From: Branchiostoma floridae
Lineage: Eukaryota > Chordata > Leptocardii > Amphioxiformes > Branchiostomatidae
NCBI RefSeq assembly: GCF_000003815.2
Contig: NC_049992.1
Coordinates: forward strand, 14,800,603-14,864,602
Length of the DNA: 64,000 nucleotides
Direction of reading: 5' to 3'
The position numbers and the translations under genes were made by a program. Under the pieces are notes generated by a model that was not told where the DNA came from, did not search any database, and saw nothing but the letters and a program-made list of their open reading frames with translations. Positions within the stretch are counted from its first letter, which is position 1. Each line of letters begins with the position of its first letter. Positions 1-11,000 of the stretch are shown here, one piece after another.

Positions 1-1329
1 ACACCCAAAACGAAAAAGAAGTATTCTAAATATAATTTCTCCAGTATCATACAATAGGCCGTTTGCTTGCAGAGTGTTTAAATGTCAGACATCAAGGTTC
101 TTACTCACAATTTTACGACATACCCGCTTTTTCTGACTTTATTATGTTACCGTCACAGAAGGGAACATATTATTTTGGTTTGTTTCTTCTTCTTCTCCGC
201 ACAAATAAGGTCAACGACCTGGACCAGACGGCTGTCACCATGGTAACCGGTAAAGTAGCAGGCACCATGTGGTGTTCGGTTACATAATGTAGCAAATGTC
301 AGATCTAGGGGGGCTCGGGTCACTACATTTAGAAATTTGTTCAAATAAGAATGAACAAAACAGTTGCCAGTGTTAGACTACAACATGTGAAGGTAACATT
401 CTGTATTTGCTTGCAAATATTACCTTTCTAGTTAAAGAATAGACTTGGATATCACCCCCTGGATATGGTCTGAATATAGGCATGTTGAAGACAGTTCAGC
501 TGTCATGTCAAAATGACCCCATTTGATCGTGCTACGAACAATCAACGGATTTTTTTAGATGTTGCCTGCTAGGTTTAAGGCTGTGTATGCGAGTGAATGG
601 ATAAAAATGGTCAGCAGCGTGTATTCTCCAAAGCAAGTATCACCAAACTCCCATGTGGTTTATACAATAAGACATACTTCACGTAATGTCTCTCACGTAT
701 AAGTAATAGTTCGTACCTTGAGTGAGCTTAACTGCTTTTAACATAGAGTTTTTCTCGAAGGAAGGATTCAATCAAACTATCAAATGGTGCCCAAGTAATG
801 GCTTGTGCCTGAGTTCGTCCATAACTCGCTCTCCGTTATCCGAAAAACATATCTTCAAGTCACAATTCTCATCACAACTTTAAAATCCTTCGAGCTAAAA
901 GCATTACCATCAGTCTAGATGGAGCATCTTAAGTCAGTTTGGTGTCTTAAAAGCTTGGTACATCAGACGTACTTACTGATCCTGATACATGTTGCGTTTG
1001 ACCTCCCTCGTACCCGCGTGCTTTGGCAACAATATTCTAAATGCACTGCAAATGGAACACGCGACACTTTTCAAGAAGCATTTTCACGTACACCATGCCT
1101 GTACTCCCTTAGGAGTAGTCAACTCTCGCCCAAATGGGCTACACTATTTACACCTAGAGTCTTAATGGCATGACTGACAGCTACCCCGCCAGCTAGGTCA
1201 TGGTGTGACCCGTAACTTGACAAAAGCCTGTGTTTAATCCTTCAGGCACCTTTCCTCCCAATGAGGTCACTGCAAGGCGCCGGCAAGTAAAGCTATTATC
1301 ACGGTCTTCCTCATCATGAATGCCCCCGG
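1..1329. other. Gene-free sequence left of the satellite
   Basis: Only short unconserved frames (up to 84 codons) are open here. I see no splice-framed exon, repeat or RNA gene. The segment 1230-1330 is slightly GC-richer and leads into the satellite. Confidence 0.6.
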
Positions 1330-2972
1330 AGCAATGCGTGTTTCAGTGGACTACTGATACCATCTCGTGAAACACTATGCGTTAAGACCATCGTTACGGG
1401 TATATATATCGTGTTAAAGAATGGAGGGTGAATTCACCCAAGGGAAGCTTGTTCACAGTGAATACGCTGACAACATTCAACCTTATTCAGAACCCGTTGC
1501 TGCAATACATGATGTTATCGTAGAGCATGAACAAGTATGTTTCGGTGGACTATAGCGATCTTCTTTCATGAAACACTATGCGTTAAGACCATCGTTACCG
1601 GTATCGTGTTAAAGAACGGAGGGTGAATTCACCCAAGGGAAGCTTGTTCACAGTGAATACGTTCACAACATCCAACCTTATTCAGAGCCCGTTGCTGCAA
1701 TACATGATGTTATCGTAGAGCATGAACAAGTATGTTTCAGTGGACTATAGTGATCTTCCTTTGTGAATCACTATGCGTTAAGACCATCGTTACCGGTATC
1801 GTGTTAAAGAACGGAGGTTGAATTCACCCAAAGGAAGCGTGTTCGCAGTGAATACGTTGACAACATCCAACCTTATCGTTAGCCCGTTGCTGTTATACAC
1901 GATGTTATCATGGAGCATGAACAAGTATGTTTCAATGGACTACTGATACAAGCGTGAAACGCTGTACGTTAAGACCATCGTTACCGGTATATCGTGTTAA
2001 AGAATGGAGGTTGAATTCACCCAAGGGAAGCTTGTTCACAGTGAATACGTTGACAACATCCAACCTTATTCAGAGCCCGTTGCAGCAATACATGAGGTTA
2101 TCGTGGAGCATGTAGTGTTATTTTTCAGTGGCCTGTACTGATCTTGTGAAACACTGTGTGTTAAGACCATCGTTACGGACATATCGTGTTAAAGAACGGA
2201 GGGTGAATTCACCCAAGGGAAGTTTGTTCGCAGTGAATACGTTGACAACATTCAACCTTATTCAGAGCCCGTTGCCACAATACATGATGCTATCGTAGAG
2301 CGTGAACAAGTATGTTTCAGTGGACTATAGTGATCTATTTTCGTGAAACACTATGCGTTAAGACCATCGTTACCGGTATCGTGTTAAAAGCCTGAGGTTG
2401 AATTCACCCAAGGGAAGCTGGTTCGCAGTGAATACGTTGACAACATCCAACCTTATTCAGAGCATGTTGCTGCAATACATAATGTTATCGTAGAGCATGA
2501 ACAAGTATGTTTCAGTGGACTATAGCGATCTTCTATCATGAAACACTATGCGTTAAGACCATCGTTACCGTTATCGTGTTAAAGAACGGAGGTTGAATTT
2601 ACCCAAGGGAAGCTTGTACGCAGTGAATACGTTGACAACATCCAACCTTATTCAGAGCATGTTGCTGCAATACATGATGTTATCGTAGAGCATGAACAAG
2701 TATGCTGCAGTGAACTATAGTGATCTACTTTCGTGAATCACTTTGCGTTAAGACCATCGTTACCGGTATCGTGTTAAAAACTGAGGCTGAATTCACCCAA
2801 GGGAAGCTTGTTCGCAGTGGATACGTTGACAACATCCAACCTTATTTTAGAGCCCGTTGCTGCAATACATGATGTTATCGTATAGCATGTGCAAGTATGT
2901 TCCAGTGGACTATAGTGATCCACTTTCGTTAAACACTATGCGTTAAGACCATCGTTACCGGTATCGTGTTAA
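1330..2972. repeat. ~195-bp tandem satellite (about 8.5 units, left part)
   Basis: The landmark GTTAAGACCATCGTTAC recurs at 1381, 1582, 1777, 1968, 2160, 2357, 2552, 2747 and 2942, that is every 191-201 bases. Other shared blocks are gaattcacccaagggaagc, gacaacatccaaccttattc and atgatgttatcgtagagcat. Units differ by a few percent and small indels. The array is interrupted at a TTAA by the element at 2973-3909 and goes on to about 4010. The units encode no sustained reading frame. The first unit begins near 1315-1340, where the boundary is blurred. Confidence 0.92.
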
Positions 2973-3909
2973 CCCTATTCAGACCGGGGGGGGGGGGGGG
3001 CTTTTGAGGCCCGCGCCAACTTCGATGCCCTATAACGCCAGAACGCCTAACGCTAAAGCCACCAAATTTGGTGAGTTTTCCTAAAATATTGTTGGCAACA
3101 ATTTTGCGAAGTTTGACAAATTTTCCATTTTTTCGTGTTGCCATGGCAACCGTTTGCTGACAGGCAGTTTTGCCAAAAATCACTATTTTTGGTTCTAACA
3201 ATGTATTTTTCACATTTATTTGCTATATTACTGCAATTTTGTTACATAGATAAAATCTTATATTATTTAGCATATGTTTCATACTTATATATGCATACAT
3301 TATGCTAATTTGATGATGTCATCAGCCCAAAATCCAAGATGGCGGACCGTATGGCCAGATCAAAAATAACAAGCTAATTGTCCCTCAAAATTTGTAGCTA
3401 CATGGTATTTTTTCATCAATAAACATCTAAATGAATGAATTTAGTCTATTTCCATTGCCCTTTGTGATTATTTGTTGCAAAAAAATAGTTTTAAAAATTA
3501 AAGGTGGTGGATATAATATGGCGGAGCGTAACTCGTATCTTAGATGTGCATGACGTCATTTTATGACGTCATTATGACGTCATCGATTTTGATTTTGGCA
3601 ATACAAGTCGTAATAAACATAATTATTCTGTTATCTGCACTTGTTGTTACATTTTTGTAGTATAACTTGAAGTTTTCTGAGAATACCCTTTTTTCATGGG
3701 TCTGGCCAATATAATCAAATTGATGACGTCATCTTACGTCAACGTAACGTCAAACGTCAAATACTTGTCAGATATTATGTCGATATTATGTCCTGAAAAT
3801 TTAGTGGCTCTACGGCACGTCGTTCAAGAGTTAGAGGACTTAGAAGTGGAGGGCATCAAAAGCCCCCTCCCCGTCCAGGGATGACCAAAAAAGCCCGGTC
3901 TGAATAGGG
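2973..3909. mobile_element. piggyBac-like non-autonomous element 1, inserted in the satellite
   Basis: A 937-bp element with perfect 16-bp terminal inverted repeats (CCCTATTCAGACCGGG at 2973-2988 and its complement at 3894-3909) flanked by TTAA on both sides (2969-2972 and 3910-3913). TTAA targets and ends starting CCC are the piggyBac signature. A run of about 15 G follows the left repeat. The interior holds several TGACGTCA sites (3551-3583), a GTTGCCATGGCAAC palindrome (3138-3151) and an AAGATGGCGG motif (about 3335-3344). No transposase frame is present. The core is a diverged relative of the reverse-complemented core of element 2 at 19726-20698. Confidence 0.88.
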
Positions 3910-4010
3910 TTAAAGAACGGAGGCTGAATTCACCCAAGGGAAGCTGGTTCGCAGTTCACAACATCCAACCTTATTCAGAGCCCGTTGCTGCAATACATGA
4001 TGTTATCGCG
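3910..4010. repeat. Right end of the 195-bp satellite array
   Basis: After the inserted element the unit resumes with TTAAAGAACGGAGGCTGAATT and continues to atacatgatgttatcgc at about 4009, after which similarity stops. The join shows that the element entered an existing array: taking it out with one TTAA restores a normal unit, except for a shorter stretch (cagttcacaacatcc) that lacks about 15 bases of other units. Confidence 0.85.
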
Positions 4011-7000
4011 AAGTTACATGCTGCTGGGTGCCCGCAACCACTCTCCTAGATGTAATCTCGCATGGCACGACAGATCACGAAAGGGGGTTGTCTGTGCCCG
4101 CAGGACTAAAGAATTTATCAAAGTTGACAACCCCTAACCGACAAGGGAATTAGCCTTTGAAAGGCACTCCATCAAATAAACCATCAGAATATGAACGGCC
4201 GGCGTTCATCGGTTAGGAATGTGTTCGGACGTATACCGGGATATTAGGAATGAACTGTGTTTAGATTGGGGTCTCTAGCAGAAAATACCGCATGCTTGTC
4301 TCTCTCTAAAGTGTTCATGGCAACTGTTGGCAAAGAGACTTCAAAGAAAACAATTAGGCTAGAGCCCTGGTAATGGTACACTAGCAATTCAAACCCAGTC
4401 CTTGGCCGGATAGGTTTTGGAGAACGAAAATCATGACATAAAGGACGTACAACCAAACACACAGAACGTAAAGGAATGAGCATGCTTCTCATTTTTGCAA
4501 ATGGAAACGCGTTTGTACTGTGTATTGTACTATGAGAAGGAGGGGGGGGGGGAGGGGGTCAGTGTTTTCGTTGTAAAACCCTGTCTTTGGATTGGATACA
4601 AGACTAGGACAGATATCACTCAAAGTTTGTGCTTGGCTCATAGATCATGTCACGGTTCCGTCCTTTTGGTATTCCAAAACGCTGATCAAAACCTGACCTA
4701 ATTCACACCATGTGAAAGCCTCCAAAATAAAATAAGCATGATATCTTTTAATCGATGGTCATGGTCCATACATACTGCAATGGCGTCTGGCATGGTACAA
4801 AACGAAAGTTGTAAAATCGTAGGTTTTAACTGAATATTGAAAAATAATATAGGTTGAAGAATATTTCAATAACAAAAAGCTGAGACTACAAAATGAGATC
4901 ATACCCAGCTTTTATGTATCATATCTACATTCAGATTTATGGAGAAAATTTATGGATATGATGTGCAGTTATCGGTGCTATTTGAATTTTAACACCACCG
5001 TTGGGTCGTTTTGATGGAAACACGCCCGTAGGATAGTCATTTGGGTTCCAAGTGAGATAACCGCACATTACAGGCGAAAAAAGATAAACTTTATATGTAT
5101 ATTAACATGATGATAATGTGATACGAAAGTTATTGTTATAGCTGCATGATATTAATACAAGGTAATAGAAACTGTGTGAAATGATGTTAATTTTTTTCTC
5201 TAATCTGCTTCAATGTACATGTGTACTATATCAACGTTCTCTTGTGAGTGTTAACAAAAACATAAATGCTAAGAATTAAAAAAAAACAAGACGGCATCAT
5301 CAATATTCATTGCTAAGATGGTAGACTTCGGTGGCGGCAGCCCATATTTTGGAAGAGACATCTGGCGGAAAGAGAAAACACTGCATTCATACACCTGCCT
5401 ACGTGTACAAATATAAAATGTAGAAAATATCAGTGATGAAGATTATAAAATAAACCAGCGTAACTTCTTTAATGTTTGCTCGCTTGATAATCCTTGCCTG
5501 CATAACGTACGTTATAATTGAACATTAACCATGCAGCTGGATCCAGAAACTACAGCATGCTGTGAGAGGTTCGTTCGCCAGGCGGCGTTTTAAAGTGTTT
5601 TTTTTTCACATGAAGCAGATGTACATAAAACAAATTTTACAATATCTCGGGAGAAGTGCTGAACATGGAAATGACTGCTTGCCCTTTTTGAGAGTAAGAA
5701 TTATGAAACTTGTTATCAGGCCTCATGAACAATTGGTTAATTTTGTCACACTCTCTGAACGAGTAGAGCTGTCCTAAGTACTGACGTGAGCAATACTCTA
5801 ACTATTCTTCTCAGGGAGATTTCCCGGACGCCTTACAAGATCACGGGCCTTGGGGGCGGTACATGAGGATTTTCCGGATAACTGCTGTCTTTCAGGAGGT
5901 GGCGCCAATCCTAAGCAAGGCTCCGGTAGGACGTCGGTACTCGCGTGCCCGTGAAAATGCCACTTCTTTAATGTGGTAAGATTTGGTGGACTTAAGAAGG
6001 CATCACTACCATAAACCCCATCGCGTTTGGACTGCTTTCAAAGCCAAAGTAAGTGGCAGGTGTAGACACTGAGGTTTTCTTCGCTGTTGCTGTAAAACGT
6101 TGTTGGTGCCACCACCTTCATGACTTTGAAATAAAAGATGTTTTGAAATATAAAAGGAAATAGAAATGCATACTTACAAACATTTATTCAAAAATGTGTT
6201 GAACAATTTCAGGACAAACCATACATATAACACTGCGCAATAGCTGAGGCATTATAGACAAGCACTGCTGTTACGTAGCATAGCCATACACATACAGGTA
6301 GCTATGACTTATCGTTATACTATTGTCCGGCGACAAGGCCATATTGTACATGTGAATTGTTACAGTACTACATGAAGACCATTTGCTCCTAGCGGTTTCT
6401 ACGACTATACTATATGTCTCCAGAAGGGCACTAGCCAAGTAGGGAAACTATTAATGTTGTCGGTTATTATATTTTGTGGGATGGGAGGGCACTATATACA
6501 AAGCCATTTTCAAGCTCTGACTTTCTCCGACATTAAATCATAAATCACCGACTCGCACTGTTCTAAGCGTTCCACAATGCTTTATAAGAGGTTAAATATC
6601 TTTGATATGCAACATAAAAACTTTGTTCAAGATGTTACATACAGAACTTTCATAATTAATAACGGACATATGTTTGGTATAGAGCATTACTTCTGAATTA
6701 GATAATGGCGCAAGAATATTATGTAAAAAATATGGGTAGAGATCTAGACCAAGTTACAGGTAGTATCATTAAGGTGAAAAGGAGACTATTATTAGTACGT
6801 CGGCTCTATAGATCGTCAGTATGTCCTTTTTTTTTACATAAGGCTTCTAGAGCTCTAAAAAAGTTTGTGACTCTCCTTCTCTTTTCCTTTTCACATTCAT
6901 TGTGGTTACCAAACTACACTGGATCATGTACTAGGCACTGCATATACACGACTTGGGGGAGCGTACATGTACGTTGCCAGGTAGGGGTGGATACCGATAC

Positions 7001-7878
7001 AAAACCGTTTTTCTCTTCTTGGACCGGTCCAAAAAAATCGGACGCCAGTGGACGTCGGATACTCCACCAAACACAATCCTTTGTAGCGAAATGGACCGTT
7101 ATTTTGAGTATCACCCATTCACAATTTTTCACAGATAATTAGGTCCATGTTCAGGTCCGGACTTAGACCTGATTCTTTGGTGGACCTGGAACGTATCTGT
7201 ACCTGGATTTTCTTAACCAATAACTACCCCTATTGCCAGGCCAACAGGCGGACTTCATATTCATGCCCAATTGACGGATAAATGCGATGTAATTGGTGGT
7301 TTCATATCTTCAAGATGATGTCAAATGCGTTTTTTCTCAGATGCTTCTCTTGCCGGACTCTTCTACTTCAATAACTTGTCTAGCCACTGCCGGTCGTACT
7401 GTGAGTAAACAAAAAATGCATCATATCAAGATGAATTCACAGCTCATTTTATCATTTTCTGTCCCTAAGAATTTAAAACCAATATCGTTAAAGTTTACCA
7501 CGAACGAAAACATTTAAGTGGTCTTTCTGAGTATTATTAGGTTTTGTCCAATTGCAGATCTGTAAAGGAATCCTAGCTACATACTTAAAGTGTTGAGACA
7601 AACTCCTCAAATGAAAAGCAAAATTTGTTTCAATCTGACACAGTTTTAGTTCTGCCATCTGCCGTTATATGGTTTGGAAAGGAGGGTGACTTCGGTGTCG
7701 TTACAAAGCTTTGTCATTTGTCATGGCAGTCTCAATATGAGGCAGTCGTGAAAATGATATGGTGTCGAACGTGACAAACAGCAAGGATTTCAAAAGCTAA
7801 GATTGGAAAGCCGTTAAGCTGGTACTCAACACAATCATAATGGACTGCAAAGAAAGACATACGGCAGTTTGAAAATGT
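4011..7878. other. Gene-free region downstream of the Ig/SH3 gene
   Basis: Presumed 3' flank of the Ig/SH3 gene; no AATAAA or ATTAAA was seen on the minus strand within about 800 bases of the stop, so the 3' end is undefined. A poly-G run lies at 4542-4554. A GC-richer segment (about 5815-5950) follows a ttctcag but has no extended frame. The 145-codon frame at 6705-7142 has no recognisable domain. No other feature seen. Confidence 0.55.
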
Positions 7879-8078
7879 TTATATATGAGGATTACCGTCG
7901 TTGCCTGAGAGAAACATGACGTAGTTGGAGGGGAACAGGCCTATCCTGCCCCTCAGGTAACCCAGGCACCAGCCGCCATCTTCCCCCTCCAGCACCTCGA
8001 TGACGTCACCTATCTCTAGTTGTAGCTCGTTCTCTTCAATAGCCAGATACGGGTACAGCACGCGGGCGTATCTTCTCT
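7879..8078 (-). CDS. Exon 7: C-terminal SH3 domain and stop
   Basis: Residues 428-493 and TAA (7881-7879). The acceptor is CATTTAG/AGAG. The sequence is a full-length SH3 domain (about 432-483): VLYPY in place of ALYDY, ENELQLEIGDVIEVLE for the RT-loop/acidic part, DGGW with the ligand-binding Trp464, GRIGLFPSNYV with Pro477 and Tyr480. The second Trp of the usual WW pair is Cys. The Asp-to-Pro change in ALYDY is also known in some other SH3 domains. Peptide-binding residues (Tyr436, Tyr438, Trp464, Pro477, Tyr480) are kept, so it should bind PxxP ligands. Ten residues follow the domain before the stop. The reading frame has no internal stops or shifts. Confidence 0.93.
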
Positions 8079-11000
8079 CTAAATGACAGAGTAATCGTGA
8101 TTGAAATCAAGAAAAATCGACCATAAACTGACCTTCATCCAAATTCCGACGGTTTATATGCAAATGTTTTGTCGTTTTCTCTCTGCAGCCAGTTATGTTG
8201 CTCATTTTTCTTTTTAATGTACATAAATCCAAGTGCAAATTGGCATAGAAAAGACCGTGCCAATGTGAAGATAAGCATTCATTGATTAACAGTCGTAAAC
8301 GACTATTAAATGCAAGATAAAGCAGAGGGTGTCTTTAAAAGCAGAAAGTTTCTTATTTGGGTCACAGGTGTTTGTTTGGATCAAGATATTTAGACGTCAT
8401 TTGATGCAATGAAATGCTGCTATGAAGGAAGAATGTGAAAAATCGGATATTCAACGTACGTTTACCTTGTCCTTTCTTTGACTTCCGCATGGTGCGGATG
8501 CCAGTGTTCACTGGTGTGGGATTCCGTGGCTTTTCTGTGCAAAAGAAGGACAAAAGAATAAGTTTAGATATAACCATGACAAACACCTACAGTTCACCAC
8601 AGAATAATCTAGCAGAAACTACACAAAAGGAAACTACATTGTGCAATGAACCTCATCTACCAATAGCCTCTACGTATGCCCAACTAAAAATTACTGTGTA
8701 GGTATAGCTATGAGTGAGCAACCAGTCAAACCATATTTTCAATTCTCCAAGTATCCTATTACACCACTTATACCTTAAATGTTGTCGATAGAATAATCAC
8801 TTAACTACAGATGCAAGCAAGCAAACAAAAAACAACAACAACAAACAAACATATAAAGAAAACTACTTGCTGATCACAGCACTTACCAGTTAAACGAGTT
8901 TGTTATAATTTGTATTCATACCTGGAAGTTTTGGAACTTCCTTGGGTGGCCCATCTGTGTCTGAAGGGTCCCTCCTCCCCATGTTGTAGTAGAAGGCAAA
9001 TTTAGTCTTCTCTGCCTGGTGCTGGCGCCTCCTCATGTAGCAAACAACAAGGAAACAGCACAGGCCAAGCCACAGGAGCCCCACGGTCACTCCCACCACG
9101 ATTGCTATCGTTCGCATGTTGAAACCCTTGTAAGGAGCTGTAAGTATATGGAAAAATCCGTTGTTATTAAAGAGATTCATTAGTCAAGTATGAGCATAGT
9201 TAATTTCATCTAACAGTGACGTCTTTTTAAGGTAAGCACGCGTACTTCCAAATTCTCGAAGATCCACGCTAGTCTAGATCTCAATCTAGTTCTCTCAACT
9301 CCCGCGAGAACTAGGTTACCCCGTAAACAAGATAAACTAATAGCCATCGAAAATTTGGAGGTACACGTGTTAATCTTTAAAAATTAGTCACTATTAGATG
9401 AAAATTCTATTAACAATGGACGAATTGTTTTGTCTGCTTACTCTGTGATATTTTATTTTACATCTCATAATTTTATGTAGATTTGCAGTTTTGTAAGAAA
9501 AGTACTTAAGTAAGCTGCAATCCTACTGAAAGTCGATTACGCACGTTTTTATAAGTCTGCATGTGTATAATAATGTATCTATCTTAAGTTTGTACAGAGT
9601 ATAAAAGTCTAAAAAGAGTATACTACCTGTTATGTATGATACGAACAACCATTCTAAAAAGCAAATAAGTAAACAAAGTCAAATTGTAATAAACACTTCC
9701 AGAAAAGAATAATTTGAGTAATTAGCTACTAAGTACAAAATACAACGAAATGAAACTTTTAACGAAATGATGAATGTATGATAATCCTTTTGTAGAAAAC
9801 AAAATTAACTCTTGTTTAAGACTTCGTTTAAGAACCCCCAATAGAGCAGCTCGGTAGGTTAATCAGGTGAAATAAAATGAATACACTTACGTTGTGTGGT
9901 AATAAAGGAGGCCTTGGTGTCAGGCGCGCCTATACTATTGACAGCAGTGCACTTGTAACTCCCGCTGTTATTCGAACGGACGTCACCTATGGTCAACGTG
10001 CTTTGACGAAGATTTCTCGCGAGAGTTGATGAACGAGACTTCAGCTGGACGCCATCTTTGGCCCATGTGATGTTTGGGATGGGGATACCTTCTGCGATGC
10101 ACTGTAGGGTCACGTGTTCACCGTAGTAAGCAGTGAAGGATTCAGTCATTCTGGTAACAGACGCTGGATCTATAGACAAATCACAGAATCAAAACTTTGA
10201 TGCCAACCCTGCTCTTTGTCAATTTATAGTTTATATTCCTCACGATGTTTAAATGAATACTACCTTAAATCCAGTTACAAATGAAATTATTTGATGATAT
10301 TTTTAATGAGGATATTTGCTTATCTGTTAGTCGAGTTTTCAATTCCTATGCCTGTATTGTATCATAATTATGTATTTGAATAAACAATGAAATGGTCAAG
10401 GGACTAGTAGGTAGGTAGGTATTATAAGTCAAAACACAAAGAGGCTTGGCGCATAAAGCACAAGACACGCCAAAATAGTCCCATACATGGCCCATACTCT
10501 ACATAGATAGTCCTGTTCCTTTCCGATAGTGATGTTGATATAACCATACGTTATGTGGTTAGGCGTACTTACACAGTACCCGCAACGTCAGGTTCGCCTT
10601 CAGCTCCTTTGTTGATGCTGGATGTCGAACCACGCATGCGTATATCCCGGCATCCATCCGGTCGACGTAGCGTATTGTTAAAGATGGCGTCTCCAAATTT
10701 CCTCCGGAGTATTTCGGCCCGTTGAGACGTAAGGTGTCGATGGGGACGTTCCCTCTTTTCCACATGAGAGAGGTTATATTTGGATATCCGTCCATTACCG
10801 AACAGGAAAGCGTAACTGTTTTTGACCTTGTAACGACATACATCTTGGAGGGCCCCACCACTACCTTTGGAGGAACTGTAAAGGGACATACACATGAGTT
10901 ACAATGTTTTGCATGCCTTAACATTGTTTTGCGCAATTTGTTTTCATTTCTTATTACTTTTCATCATACAGAAATGTTTTCAATGAGGAAAAAACAGAAA

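Noticed and set aside
2929-3213. 94-codon minus frame as a gene
   Set aside because: It lies in the piggyBac-like element and runs through the poly-G tract (giving a run of prolines); no transposase similarity.
6705-7142. 145-codon plus frame
   Set aside because: No domain, no signal or splice context, open frames on both strands from low-complexity sequence; treated as chance.
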